Positions 7,701 to 13,838 of a stretch of DNA of 13,838 nucleotides are shown here, in pieces. The notes under the pieces were generated by a model, which was given only the letters and a program-made list of their open reading frames with translations, searched no databases and was not told the DNA's origin. The DNA is from Bdellovibrio sp. (GTDB taxonomy: Bacteria; Bdellovibrionota; Bdellovibrionia; Bdellovibrionales; UBA1609), in contig RFKI01000010.1 in NCBI GenBank assembly GCA_003694355.1, forward strand, positions 1 through 13,838, written 5' to 3'. The position numbers and the translations under genes are program-made. The first letter of the stretch is position 1. Each line of letters opens with the position of its first letter.

Positions 7701-8233
7701 CAGCTCCTTTTTCCAATTCTTCAGTTGAAGAGGGCGGAGAAGTTTTTGTGTTCTATTCCAACAACGGATTTGCTCCCACAGAAAACAATGTGGGACTTCG
7801 ATTAACTCCTAATATCAGTGTTGAAACCAATTACCGATTTGAAATGGCCAAAGTAATTGGGGACGTGAATGGTGATTCCTATCAGGATGTGATGACCCAC
7901 ATTGATATCAATGGCCGAATTCAAACCATTCTTTTTTATGGTTCCAGCAATGGACTCATCACCACCCCTTCTCCTTCGCCAACTGCAGCCAATATGGAAC
8001 CCTTGCTCATCACGCTAAACAATGATCCTGAATTAGGAAAACGCTTTTACCCTGTTGGAGACATCAATGGAGATTCCTATGATGATGTTCTTCTCTTAGG
8101 CAAAAACGGCTCTTATATTTATTACGGTGGATTTAATGGACTGAATACAAGCACAGCCCCCTCCCATTGCTCCCATTGGCACCAATCCCCTTCTCTTCTT
8201 TCAAGACGGAAACAATGCCATCACCCTTCATAA
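4751..8233 (+). CDS. FnIII/FG-GAP repeat lipoprotein, first part (ends early by frameshift)
   Basis: A long signal peptide ends in the lipobox L-S-A-C, so Cys40 should be lipidated and the protein exported, probably to the outer membrane. FnIII domain 1 covers about residues 54-137 (LSPYSVQLKW, then LNPNTTYEFAV) and FnIII domain 2 about 138-237 (RIDLSWD, TYNIYVKAAG). A third beta-rich domain is about 238-332. From residue 361 FG-GAP repeats follow; nine lie in this part. Repeats with good calcium loops include GDFNCDGLMD (5852), GDFNNDSFDD (6473), GDVNGDSYQD (7859) and GDINGDSYDD (8057). FG-GAP arrays fold as seven-bladed propellers, as in integrin alpha. The last 24 or so residues before the stop at 8231-8233 are unrelated to the repeats and result from a frame change near 8157-8165. 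Repaired, the protein would be 1575 residues, ending at 9479. A surface adhesion or ligand-binding role is inferred. Confidence 0.85.
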   Translation: MKIKNTGGNVKSKIFALLFNFAFERKLLTFGVLLLFLSACKETGFQGGDLTTTFNGIESATALSPYSVQLKWNQSSKYDHFKVYRRGASSSIGTAQFSTYTVTGLNPNTTYEFAVTGVTVADGKEEGLDKFVSVTTFPAFTGITASNMTVSSATRIDLSWDMADPSITYNIYVKAAGSSWDFSAPYVSAVGINSIAVTGLKGGTQYCLYMVAQYQDNSSEPTTQDTSLVDANAPCGVTPSALANVAPVSVTPIVPGLFPWFNIPAGGDETYKYEVFEKSTNALIASQTGSGAFRAFSEVPQGPHTYYVKTTAPNGELAQNDVIIGSSANPQSQSINRGLPDTGGTPIFPDVVSGGKGVQTLGSQIVRGDFNCDGLMDIAVSAPEATPYVDPKHVDKMGAVIVYYNYLPPFDPNTNTQPPPYLKTDVAPSPTATAPNPQLIYYPTSSSNMKLGSQLAVGNINGDCQRLKDPNDPADFDEAGLCNTLYSSYSGTEGKLLNIHSCDDLAIATNPSSTSGQSVFVVFGNKDNGLETASATSFYQTDNYSCDIATNNCSPVKITPNGQSVSQFGQSIALGDFNNDSFDDLAIGATDKTTGLGKVFVLRGRQEGVTPIGAAGSFPVIDSTIYNSVGSYTGSAFTANDQFGDVLSPVYNSRECKNIPGTVQYRPNQPPPSPGFDETKCDDLVIGNPQRNSGKGSIVTCKGNMPLDSASDPQQISSWNCLEQYPSSLSSGANYGASLLSVRNFNAYPLKASQIANPQTVPNVTGALFVGAPKDSPSGVTEAGRVYAYYITPESQDTAVGGLQGILGGVSGTHSVNAINTQACNNMNNNVSTAIGATTLFHCEHQALQTSPLESYAHFGQSLGVLDDLVSLDTRGYHYLAVAAPDRDVTASDGSTVIKDAGTIYIFNPDISTLGTETATRYGNNNPLTCTTGVDCTLYLGGVSPYSVTLLYPLDLNEGAKLGLGGIVGGDFNGDLTFGDVITTAPFSNSSVEEGGEVFVFYSNNGFAPTENNVGLRLTPNISVETNYRFEMAKVIGDVNGDSYQDVMTHIDINGRIQTILFYGSSNGLITTPSPSPTAANMEPLLITLNNDPELGKRFYPVGDINGDSYDDVLLLGKNGSYIYYGGFNGLNTSTAPSHCSHWHQSPSLLSRRKQCHHPS

Positions 8234-9416
8234 AAAATCGGATCTTTATGCAGATAGTTCCATTTTCACCGTTTATGATGTTCAAAACCAATCTGTCGGC
8301 TTCGGTGACTTCAATGGAGATGGATTTGATGATTTTGCCATCGGACTGAACAACACCAGCTTTAATCCTGACCTAACTGAACAAAATGGCTTAACTTTTA
8401 CCTCAGGCAATGTGGGGCGCGTGGTGATTGTTTACGGATCCAGCAATGGACCTCAAACCAATAGACAAACAGGAGTGACCACTTATACAGATCCCAATGA
8501 AGTGACGGCGAAGCCCCCCTGTGATGTGAATAACAATTGCAAAGTGCAACTTCTGGCATCCAGCACAGGAACCGCAGCGGCCTTCGGTTTTTCCGTTGTA
8601 GGAATGCCTTCTTTGGAAGGTGGAAGCTCAGAAGATGAACTGTTGATTAGTGATCCTCAGTTTAACAGCAACGACGGAGAAGTTTATTTCTACAAAGGAG
8701 CAAGTACAGGCATTCCCTCCACCAAAACACAAACCCTTGTTCCTATTCCTAACACACACACCAATTATACGGGCCCTCATCAGTTTGGATACAATATGGC
8801 CTCTGTGGGAGACTTAAACAATGATGGCATCAATGATGTGGCCATTACGGCCCCTGCTAAAAACGGCTCAGACCCTGGATTTCTTTATATTTTTTATGGT
8901 GGACCCATTGGGGGTAATTCTGCTCAATTGGGCATTTATGGTGTGGCTAATTATTCAGCGACTGAAGATTGGAAAAGAGATAATGGAAACGGAGGCTTGG
9001 AAGACATTTTACTCAACTGGCAACACCGAGACGCCAGTGACCCCCATCCGCAAATCATTCGACCGTCTGGCATTCTGAACTCAGATTATTTTGGATATGG
9101 CGTTTCGGCAGCCGGTGACTTTAATAACGATGGTTATAATGACGTGCTCGTGAATGTGGCAGCCGGTGATTTTAATATCAGTGGCAACCTCACAGAAACA
9201 GGATTTGCCATTATGTATTTTGGCGGGCCCAATGGTCTGCAATCTGACTCCACCATCAATATTGCTCCTGACTGTTACGGTTCAGGGTCCAGTGCCATCT
9301 GCAAACCTTATCAAATTTATCTTCCTGATAGAGAAAATTATGAGCACCTCTATGTTTCCCCTTTTGCCTCTGGAGACTTTAATGGTGATGGGCTTCCAGA
9401 CATTATCCTTGGAGGA
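5831..9416 (+). repeat. FG-GAP repeat array of the first lipoprotein (about 14 units)
   Basis: Counting across the frameshift, I see 14 repeat units, beginning near 5831, 6092, 6452, 6677, 6950, 7322, 7631, 7838, 8039, 8295, 8580, 8784, 9090 and 9351. The consensus is F-G-x-x-V-x-x-G-D-h-N-x-D-G-x-x-D-h-h-h-G-A-P, usually followed 20-60 residues later by h-Y-G-S-x-x-G-L. Units 5, 6 and 11 lack the calcium ligands. Units 2 and 4 carry long insertions inside the loop and resume at a C-D-D motif. Boundaries are approximate. Confidence 0.75.
8153..8170 (+). other. Frameshift site (one extra base) in the first lipoprotein gene
   Basis: Reading frame 2 (position mod 3) gives FG-GAP protein up to the run of five C at 8157-8161. 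From 8160 onward frame 3 gives P-P-I-A-P-I-G-T and then an intact FG-GAP repeat at 8295-8345, while frame 2 degenerates and stops at 8233. Removing one base, most simply one C of 8157-8161 or 8163-8165, joins the two exactly. A sequencing error, a real mutation or +1 frameshifting on the C-C-C-T stretch would all look like this. Confidence 0.85.
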
Positions 9417-9479
9417 CGGGGACGATCCCACCCCAGTGGCCAAGCTTATTCCACAGGAGTGTTGTATGTTATCTATTAA
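8160..9479 (+). CDS. FnIII/FG-GAP repeat lipoprotein, second part (out of frame with the first)
   Basis: This is the continuation of the preceding lipoprotein in the next frame: 439 residues with no signal peptide and no convincing ribosome binding site of its own. The first usable internal start is a GTG at 8412, which would discard an intact repeat, so independent translation is unlikely. It carries five more FG-GAP units, four with clear calcium loops: GDFNGDGFDD (8304), GDLNNDGIND (8808), GDFNNDGYND (9114) and GDFNGDGLPD (9372). Linking motifs such as YGSSNG, FYGGPIGG and YFGGPNGL also recur. It ends with a TAA at 9477-9479, downstream of the start of the next gene. Together with the first part it probably makes one 1575-residue surface lipoprotein. 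Confidence 0.75.
   Translation, partial: PPIAPIGTNPLLFFQDGNNAITLHKKSDLYADSSIFTVYDVQNQSVGFGDFNGDGFDDFAIGLNNTSFNPDLTEQNGLTFTSGNVGRVVIVYGSSNGPQTNRQTGVTTYTDPNEVTAKPPCDVNNNCKVQLLASSTGTAAAFGFSVVGMPSLEGGSSEDELLISDPQFNSNDGEVYFYKGASTGIPSTKTQTLVPIPNTHTNYTGPHQFGYNMASVGDLNNDGINDVAITAPAKNGSDPGFLYIFYGGPIGGNSAQLGIYGVANYSATEDWKRDNGNGGLEDILLNWQHRDASDPHPQIIRPSGILNSDYFGYGVSAAGDFNNDGYNDVLVNVAAGDFNISGNLTETGFAIMYFGGPNGLQSDSTINIAPDCYGSGSSAICKPYQIYLPDRENYEHLYVSPFASGDFNGDGLPDIILGGRGRSHPSGQAYSTGVLYVIY
9455..9459 (+). promoter_or_regulatory. Ribosome binding site of the second lipoprotein gene
   Basis: AGGAG lies six bases before the ATG at 9466, inside the 3' end of the preceding gene. The 14-base overlap of the two genes suggests translational coupling. 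Confidence 0.75.
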
Positions 9480-12400
9480 GCGAACTCTCCTTTTTATTCT
9501 TTCTTTGATTTTGCTCAGCTCCTGTAAAGAAGGAGTTAAGGGCGGCTCTGTGAAGAAAGATTTTTCAGGTATTGATACCATCACGGTCCTTTCGCCAACG
9601 GCTGTTCAAATTGATTGGACAGCCAATGAAAACTACTCCGAATACCAAGTGTTTGGAGATTATCAAACGGATCCTCTGACAACGGGAGTTTTTGAAAGTG
9701 CTGTGATTGATGGTCTAACTCCAGGAAACACATACACCTTTAAAGTGGTGGGAATTAACGGCACCCAGAAGGTGGGAGCCCATCGAGAACTCAGTGTCAC
9801 CATGCCACAACATTTTACGGGTTTAAGTCTATTAACCACAGATATTGATAACAATGTGGTTCTAAAATGGAGCTATTCGGACCCCGTTTTGGAGTATTGG
9901 ATCTTTTTAAAAGCAGAAGAGGATCCCACCGCCGCCAATACCAATAATTGGGCAACTCCTGACTACACCACCACACAACAGGAAATCACCATCCCCTTAA
10001 CAGATCTCAAACCCAGCACCACTTACCACTTCATTGTTCATGCCAAGTATAGAGAGGGAGAATTTCACTACACCACCCCCATAAAAACCTACAAGACCCC
10101 TTCCATTGTTCCTGAACTTGTGGACTACAGCCTGGTGCCCATTAGTATTGGCCCCACACCCTTTGCCAACATTACTACGACTTCAGACCCTAACTACCCA
10201 TCCACTAATTACACCTCTCAACTGTTTGTCAATAACTCTCCGGTATCAAACCCTCTCAAGGGCAGTGGCACTCTTTATTTTTCGGGAAATCTTGGATTGA
10301 GCCGTGGCTTTGTGGAGAATATTTCCATACAGGTTAAATACGATGATGGTAATGGCCTTACAGAAACTCAAACCATCACCACAGAAAAAGGTTCCTCCAA
10401 TCCACTGAAAACCTACATAAAAGATCAGTCTCCCATTTTAGATCTTCCCCCTGAAAGCATATCCAGCAATGGGGCCGCCTTTTTGGGAGAGGCCATTGCA
10501 AAGGGCGATTTTAATTGCGATGGCTATGATGATTTGGCTATTGGAATGCCTCAAGCTTCTCTGGCCCAATTTGGCGTTCACAATGCCAAGGCCGGAGCCA
10601 TTGTGGTGTATTATTCCTATTCTCCAGATGGAGGCATAACCTATACCCTTAAAACTTCAGGAACACCTTCTTTAAATCCCACCAAAAAAGGAGAAGACCC
10701 TCAGGTCATCACTTTTGACGATTTAAATCTGGGAGCCGCCTTTGGTTTTAGCATGGATGGAGGTGGTAACATCAATGGAGATAAAAAAGGAACTCATGAA
10801 TGTGAAGACCTTGTGGTGGGAGCGCCCTTTGCCGTTGGTAAGCTAAACAACACTCGAAGGGTGGGCTCGGCCTTTGTGTTTTTTGGAAGCCCTTATGGAC
10901 TCAATGCCCCCAAACGCATGGCTGACTTTCAGGAAAATACCTCCACCTGTGATGGAGCCATCGAAAATGCCACTTGCTCGGCCGTAAGACTTTGGCCCGA
11001 TGAAACAAATCCTGGTCTTTTCCTGAACGCTAATGGAACTAGTTTTAAAGACACTCATCTTTCTAACAACGAAGAAATTCAATTTGGAGCCGCCGTTTCC
11101 TTTATTGGAGACTTCAATGCAGACGGATATGACGACATTGCCATTGGAGCTCCCAATGCCCCTTTCGATGGGCAAGTGGATCCTTCAGCGAGTCCCACAA
11201 GCGACACAGGCTATTACCGAAATGTGGGTTATGTCGCCCTCTACTTCGGCTCCCCCAATGGGCTGGCCCCCGTGGATCCCGATGGTCTGGACACAGGCAC
11301 AACCTATACAGGAACAAGAAGTCATATGTTCCTCAAAGTTTTCCCACCCATTCCTGAAGAAAATATGAAATTTGGAGCCTCCATTGATGGTGGTGTTGAT
11401 GTGGATGGAAATTACCTGGTCAAAAACGGTTCCACATTTGTGGGAGGCAGCGATATGGTGATTGGGGCCCCAGGGTTTGAATACACCGATCCTGCCTCTT
11501 CCCCTGTTAGTAATGTAGTGGCAAGCCCCGTCTTTGCGGAATCTGGGTGGTGGTTCCCAACAGGAAATTCTGGTCTGTCTCCTTCCCCCTATGGCTTTTC
11601 GGTGGGCGGGACCAGTGCCACAGGAGCCGCCTTTCTTTACTTTGGACGAAAGGCCACGGGTGCCACAGGAACGGGAGAAAGCTGGAGCACTTTTTATAAT
11701 TGCTCCAAGAGAAACATTGCTCCTGTCAGCACCACAGACCACTACTCCTGCTTTACGACATCCAGCCATTATCGCATCCTTTTTCCTCGAGATAGCCAAA
11801 GCACCAATTTTGGTTCGACCGTGGCTCTTTTGGGGCTGCCGTCTTACAGAGATCCAACAACTAATAATCCTTATAGTCCCGCCCCAAGCAACCTGAATCA
11901 GGATCCCAACGGAGACCTTTTGGGAGACATTGTAGTTGTGGCCTCTGATGCCAATAATGGTAGCAACACCAAAGCAGGAGCTATCTGGCTCTTTTATGGA
12001 AATTTAAACCAAAACTTTGAATCACAACCCTTTGACAATGCAGATGGGGATAATAATCCCGCTAATGACTATAACACTCTGTCTAGTTGCAATGACTTTT
12101 CGCAAACAAATCCCACCACTACCGATCTTAAAAACTGTTCTCCCACACGCATTATCTCAACGGCGGTTTCTTCCAATGCCCAAATGGGATATTTTGCAGA
12201 AAGCATTGACACTGGCGACCTTAATGACGATGGCCTCACAGATGTACTTATTGGCGCTCCCTTTTACAGTGATGCCAGCAATACCCATCAAGGCTCTGTA
12301 TTTGCCTTTACGGGCAATGGAAAAGGGCTGTCTCCTTCCACCGTCTTCTCTGATGGGATAACAGGAGACGCGGATGATCAGTTTGGATCAGCGGTGGCCA

Positions 12401-13838
12401 TTGGCATGCAAGAAGCCAGTGGCACCAGTTTCCCTGTGTTCGTAGCTGTCGGTTCTCCTTATGATGAAACCCAAAGAAATGGAGGAGGAGGCACTCTGCT
12501 TTACTGGGCTTCTTTTAGTGGCATAGAAAGTGCTCCAGACACACGCATTGATGACTCTCTTGCCACCTTCCAGGACTACGGCTATCACCTGACTCGGGTT
12601 GTGGGAGACATCAATGGAGATGGCTACGACGATGCCGTTACCCGCATGAAAAGACGAGATGCCTCAGGAAATATCAGCTACGATGCCGTGGTGTTTTTTG
12701 GCTCACCAGAGGGACTTATTACCACCGAATTTTGCCTTAACAACCTCAGCAAGGTCTTCCTGCCTGGACAGGAAAATAGCAATGACTGTTACCCTCAAAC
12801 AACCACTTCTCGCACTCTCGGGAACACTCAGCCTTTTATCACCCTACCTCAACTTATTCCCAAACCCACCACGGTTCATGGACAATGGGCCGCCTTTGTT
12901 TATGGAGCTGGAGATATCAATGGCGATGGCAAAGATGACGTGCTCTTTGTGAACAATAAAGAAGGTGAAGCTTTAATCCTCTATTTTGGAACCAGTGGAG
13001 GCTTGCAAGCCTTAGTCAATCCTCGCTGGCGCCCCAACACCAATGATCCTCAAATTGTGACCAAAACACTACGTCCACGATGGATTGATAGATACCTGTG
13101 GAACTGTTATGAGGGCTCCTGTTACAATGGACGACAGATTGTGAACACTCCCATTCAACATGGCGATTTCAATAATGACGGCTATGAAGACTTGGTGATA
13201 GCAGATCCTGTGGCCACAGCACCCGCTTTGCCTGGTGGTTGGACCTGTACAAACCCCGCTCCTTCTGGATCTGCAGCTACAAACTGTACTAATGGAACTG
13301 GGCTGGATCATCATGGGATGGTCTATATTATTTATGGTTCGAAAAATGGATTGCAAACTCCCAGTGTTAAGGACATTGCAAAAGACGGACAGGACTACTC
13401 CTCTTCTCCAGAAACTGACCCAGAAATGGCTGAAACTTACAATACAGAAAATGGAACAAATCCTGCTGCCTGCTCTGGCAATAGCAATACAGGGCCCCTT
13501 GATTGTAAAGCCGCCTTTCTCAGAAACCCTGTTTTTCGAGATTTTAACTATGGGTTTAACCGCTTCAAACACCGCTTCGGAGCAGGGCTTGTTGTGATGG
13601 ATTATAATCATGATGGCATTGATGACCTGCTTGTGGGAGCGCCTGGTTTTGAAAACCTGTCCTGTTGGCCCAACAGTGATGGAGATGCTACCTACAAAGA
13701 TTATGGACGCATTTATCTTTTTGCCGGCGCTCAGGATAAAGGACTTATAGCCGCTTCTAAAATAGATTATTATAACAGTACTGAAACGGCTCTAGGCTCC
13801 TGTGACTTCAATCCTGACAATGACCCCTCTTTAGGAAC
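9466..13838 (+). CDS. Second FnIII/FG-GAP repeat lipoprotein, C-terminus cut by window edge
   Basis: This frame is open for 1457 codons and runs off the right edge. The signal peptide ends in L-S-S-C, with Cys20 as lipidation site. FnIII domain 1 is about residues 34-115 (LSPTAVQIDW, LTPGNTYTFKVVG) and FnIII domain 2 about 115-213 (NVVLKWSYSD, LKPSTTYHFIVHA). A third beta-rich domain spans about 214-315, and FG-GAP repeats run from residue 340. It is a clear paralogue of the preceding gene: same domain order, the same F-x-G-I and L-S-P-x-x-V-Q motifs after the lipid anchor, and the same G-D-F-N-C-D-G loop in the first repeat. It overlaps that gene by 14 bases and has a strong AGGAG site, so the two are co-expressed. 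No frame break was seen in the visible part. Calcium-stabilised surface binding is expected from the family; the ligand is unknown. Confidence 0.9.
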   Translation, partial: MLSIKRTLLFILSLILLSSCKEGVKGGSVKKDFSGIDTITVLSPTAVQIDWTANENYSEYQVFGDYQTDPLTTGVFESAVIDGLTPGNTYTFKVVGINGTQKVGAHRELSVTMPQHFTGLSLLTTDIDNNVVLKWSYSDPVLEYWIFLKAEEDPTAANTNNWATPDYTTTQQEITIPLTDLKPSTTYHFIVHAKYREGEFHYTTPIKTYKTPSIVPELVDYSLVPISIGPTPFANITTTSDPNYPSTNYTSQLFVNNSPVSNPLKGSGTLYFSGNLGLSRGFVENISIQVKYDDGNGLTETQTITTEKGSSNPLKTYIKDQSPILDLPPESISSNGAAFLGEAIAKGDFNCDGYDDLAIGMPQASLAQFGVHNAKAGAIVVYYSYSPDGGITYTLKTSGTPSLNPTKKGEDPQVITFDDLNLGAAFGFSMDGGGNINGDKKGTHECEDLVVGAPFAVGKLNNTRRVGSAFVFFGSPYGLNAPKRMADFQENTSTCDGAIENATCSAVRLWPDETNPGLFLNANGTSFKDTHLSNNEEIQFGAAVSFIGDFNADGYDDIAIGAPNAPFDGQVDPSASPTSDTGYYRNVGYVALYFGSPNGLAPVDPDGLDTGTTYTGTRSHMFLKVFPPIPEENMKFGASIDGGVDVDGNYLVKNGSTFVGGSDMVIGAPGFEYTDPASSPVSNVVASPVFAESGWWFPTGNSGLSPSPYGFSVGGTSATGAAFLYFGRKATGATGTGESWSTFYNCSKRNIAPVSTTDHYSCFTTSSHYRILFPRDSQSTNFGSTVALLGLPSYRDPTTNNPYSPAPSNLNQDPNGDLLGDIVVVASDANNGSNTKAGAIWLFYGNLNQNFESQPFDNADGDNNPANDYNTLSSCNDFSQTNPTTTDLKNCSPTRIISTAVSSNAQMGYFAESIDTGDLNDDGLTDVLIGAPFYSDASNTHQGSVFAFTGNGKGLSPSTVFSDGITGDADDQFGSAVAIGMQEASGTSFPVFVAVGSPYDETQRNGGGGTLLYWASFSGIESAPDTRIDDSLATFQDYGYHLTRVVGDINGDGYDDAVTRMKRRDASGNISYDAVVFFGSPEGLITTEFCLNNLSKVFLPGQENSNDCYPQTTTSRTLGNTQPFITLPQLIPKPTTVHGQWAAFVYGAGDINGDGKDDVLFVNNKEGEALILYFGTSGGLQALVNPRWRPNTNDPQIVTKTLRPRWIDRYLWNCYEGSCYNGRQIVNTPIQHGDFNNDGYEDLVIADPVATAPALPGGWTCTNPAPSGSAATNCTNGTGLDHHGMVYIIYGSKNGLQTPSVKDIAKDGQDYSSSPETDPEMAETYNTENGTNPAACSGNSNTGPLDCKAAFLRNPVFRDFNYGFNRFKHRFGAGLVVMDYNHDGIDDLLVGAPGFENLSCWPNSDGDATYKDYGRIYLFAGAQDKGLIAASKIDYYNSTETALGSCDFNPDNDPSLG
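10483..13647 (+). repeat. FG-GAP repeat array of the second lipoprotein (at least 11 units)
   Basis: Units begin near 10483, 10741, 11083, 11371, 11809, 12184, 12382, 12577, 12886, 13153 and 13579, and the array may continue past the edge. Canonical calcium loops are at 10504 (GDFNCDGYDD), 11107, 12214, 12604 (GDINGDGYDD), 12910, 13162 and 13597 (MDYNHDGIDD). Units 5 and 7 are degenerate, and units 2, 4 and 5 carry insertions. The h-F-G-S-P-x-G-L linker recurs (10876, 11242, 12697), as do variants. Confidence 0.75.

Noticed and set aside
5831..9416. Direct DNA repeats suggesting a CRISPR or satellite array
   Set aside because: The repetition is at protein level (FG-GAP units), with variable spacing and diverged DNA, not identical repeats with spacers.
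8412..9479. Independent gene starting at GTG 8412
   Set aside because: The same frame is already coding from 8160 with an intact FG-GAP repeat before 8412, and there is no signal peptide or strong ribosome binding site, so it is the tail of the first lipoprotein.
11185..11799. 204-codon minus-strand open frame
   Set aside because: Lies fully inside the plus-strand FG-GAP gene, which has clear repeats there; the translation has no domain character and is rich in Gly, Arg and Cys as expected for an antisense shadow.
13069..13611. 180-codon minus-strand open frame
   Set aside because: Antisense to conserved FG-GAP repeats of the second lipoprotein, with no ribosome binding site or recognisable motif.

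Overview
The window looks like a chromosomal piece of a Gram-negative bacterium of moderate GC content. Sec signal peptides, lipoprotein signals and a probable outer-membrane beta-barrel all point to a diderm. Large FnIII/FG-GAP lipoproteins and diverged flagellar-motor-like proteins would suit a predatory or deltaproteobacteria-like lineage such as Bdellovibrionota, but that placement is an inference from gene content, not from a marker gene. No rRNA, tRNA, CRISPR array or intact insertion sequence was seen.

Left part (1-1508): a lipoprotein with a PEGA domain and TPRs runs off the left edge on the minus strand. It is divergent, across a 38-base gap, from a 209-residue predicted outer-membrane beta-barrel. 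Centre-left (1505-4226, minus strand): a two-gene operon. The upstream gene encodes a basic, helical, single-pass membrane protein of unknown function. The downstream gene encodes a protein that appears to fuse a FliF-like periplasmic domain and a transmembrane helix to an almost complete FliG-like cytoplasmic part. This is the most unusual object in the window: the rotor-base module of a flagellum reduced to one polypeptide, with no other flagellar gene in view. Its stop overlaps the stop of the beta-barrel gene by 3-4 bases.

A gap of about 500 bases (4227-4750) separates this operon from the right part. It holds candidate divergent promoters, a small perfect inverted repeat and possibly a decayed transposase end. 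The right two thirds (4751-13838, plus strand) is a pair of tandem paralogous giant lipoproteins. Each has a lipobox, two FnIII domains and a third beta-rich domain, followed by a long array of FG-GAP (integrin-alpha-like) repeats, many with calcium-binding DxNxDGxxD loops. The first, about 1575 residues when repaired, is split by one extra base near 8157-8165. The second overlaps it by 14 bases with a strong ribosome binding site and runs off the right edge after 1457 codons. They are probably displayed together on the cell surface as adhesion or binding proteins.
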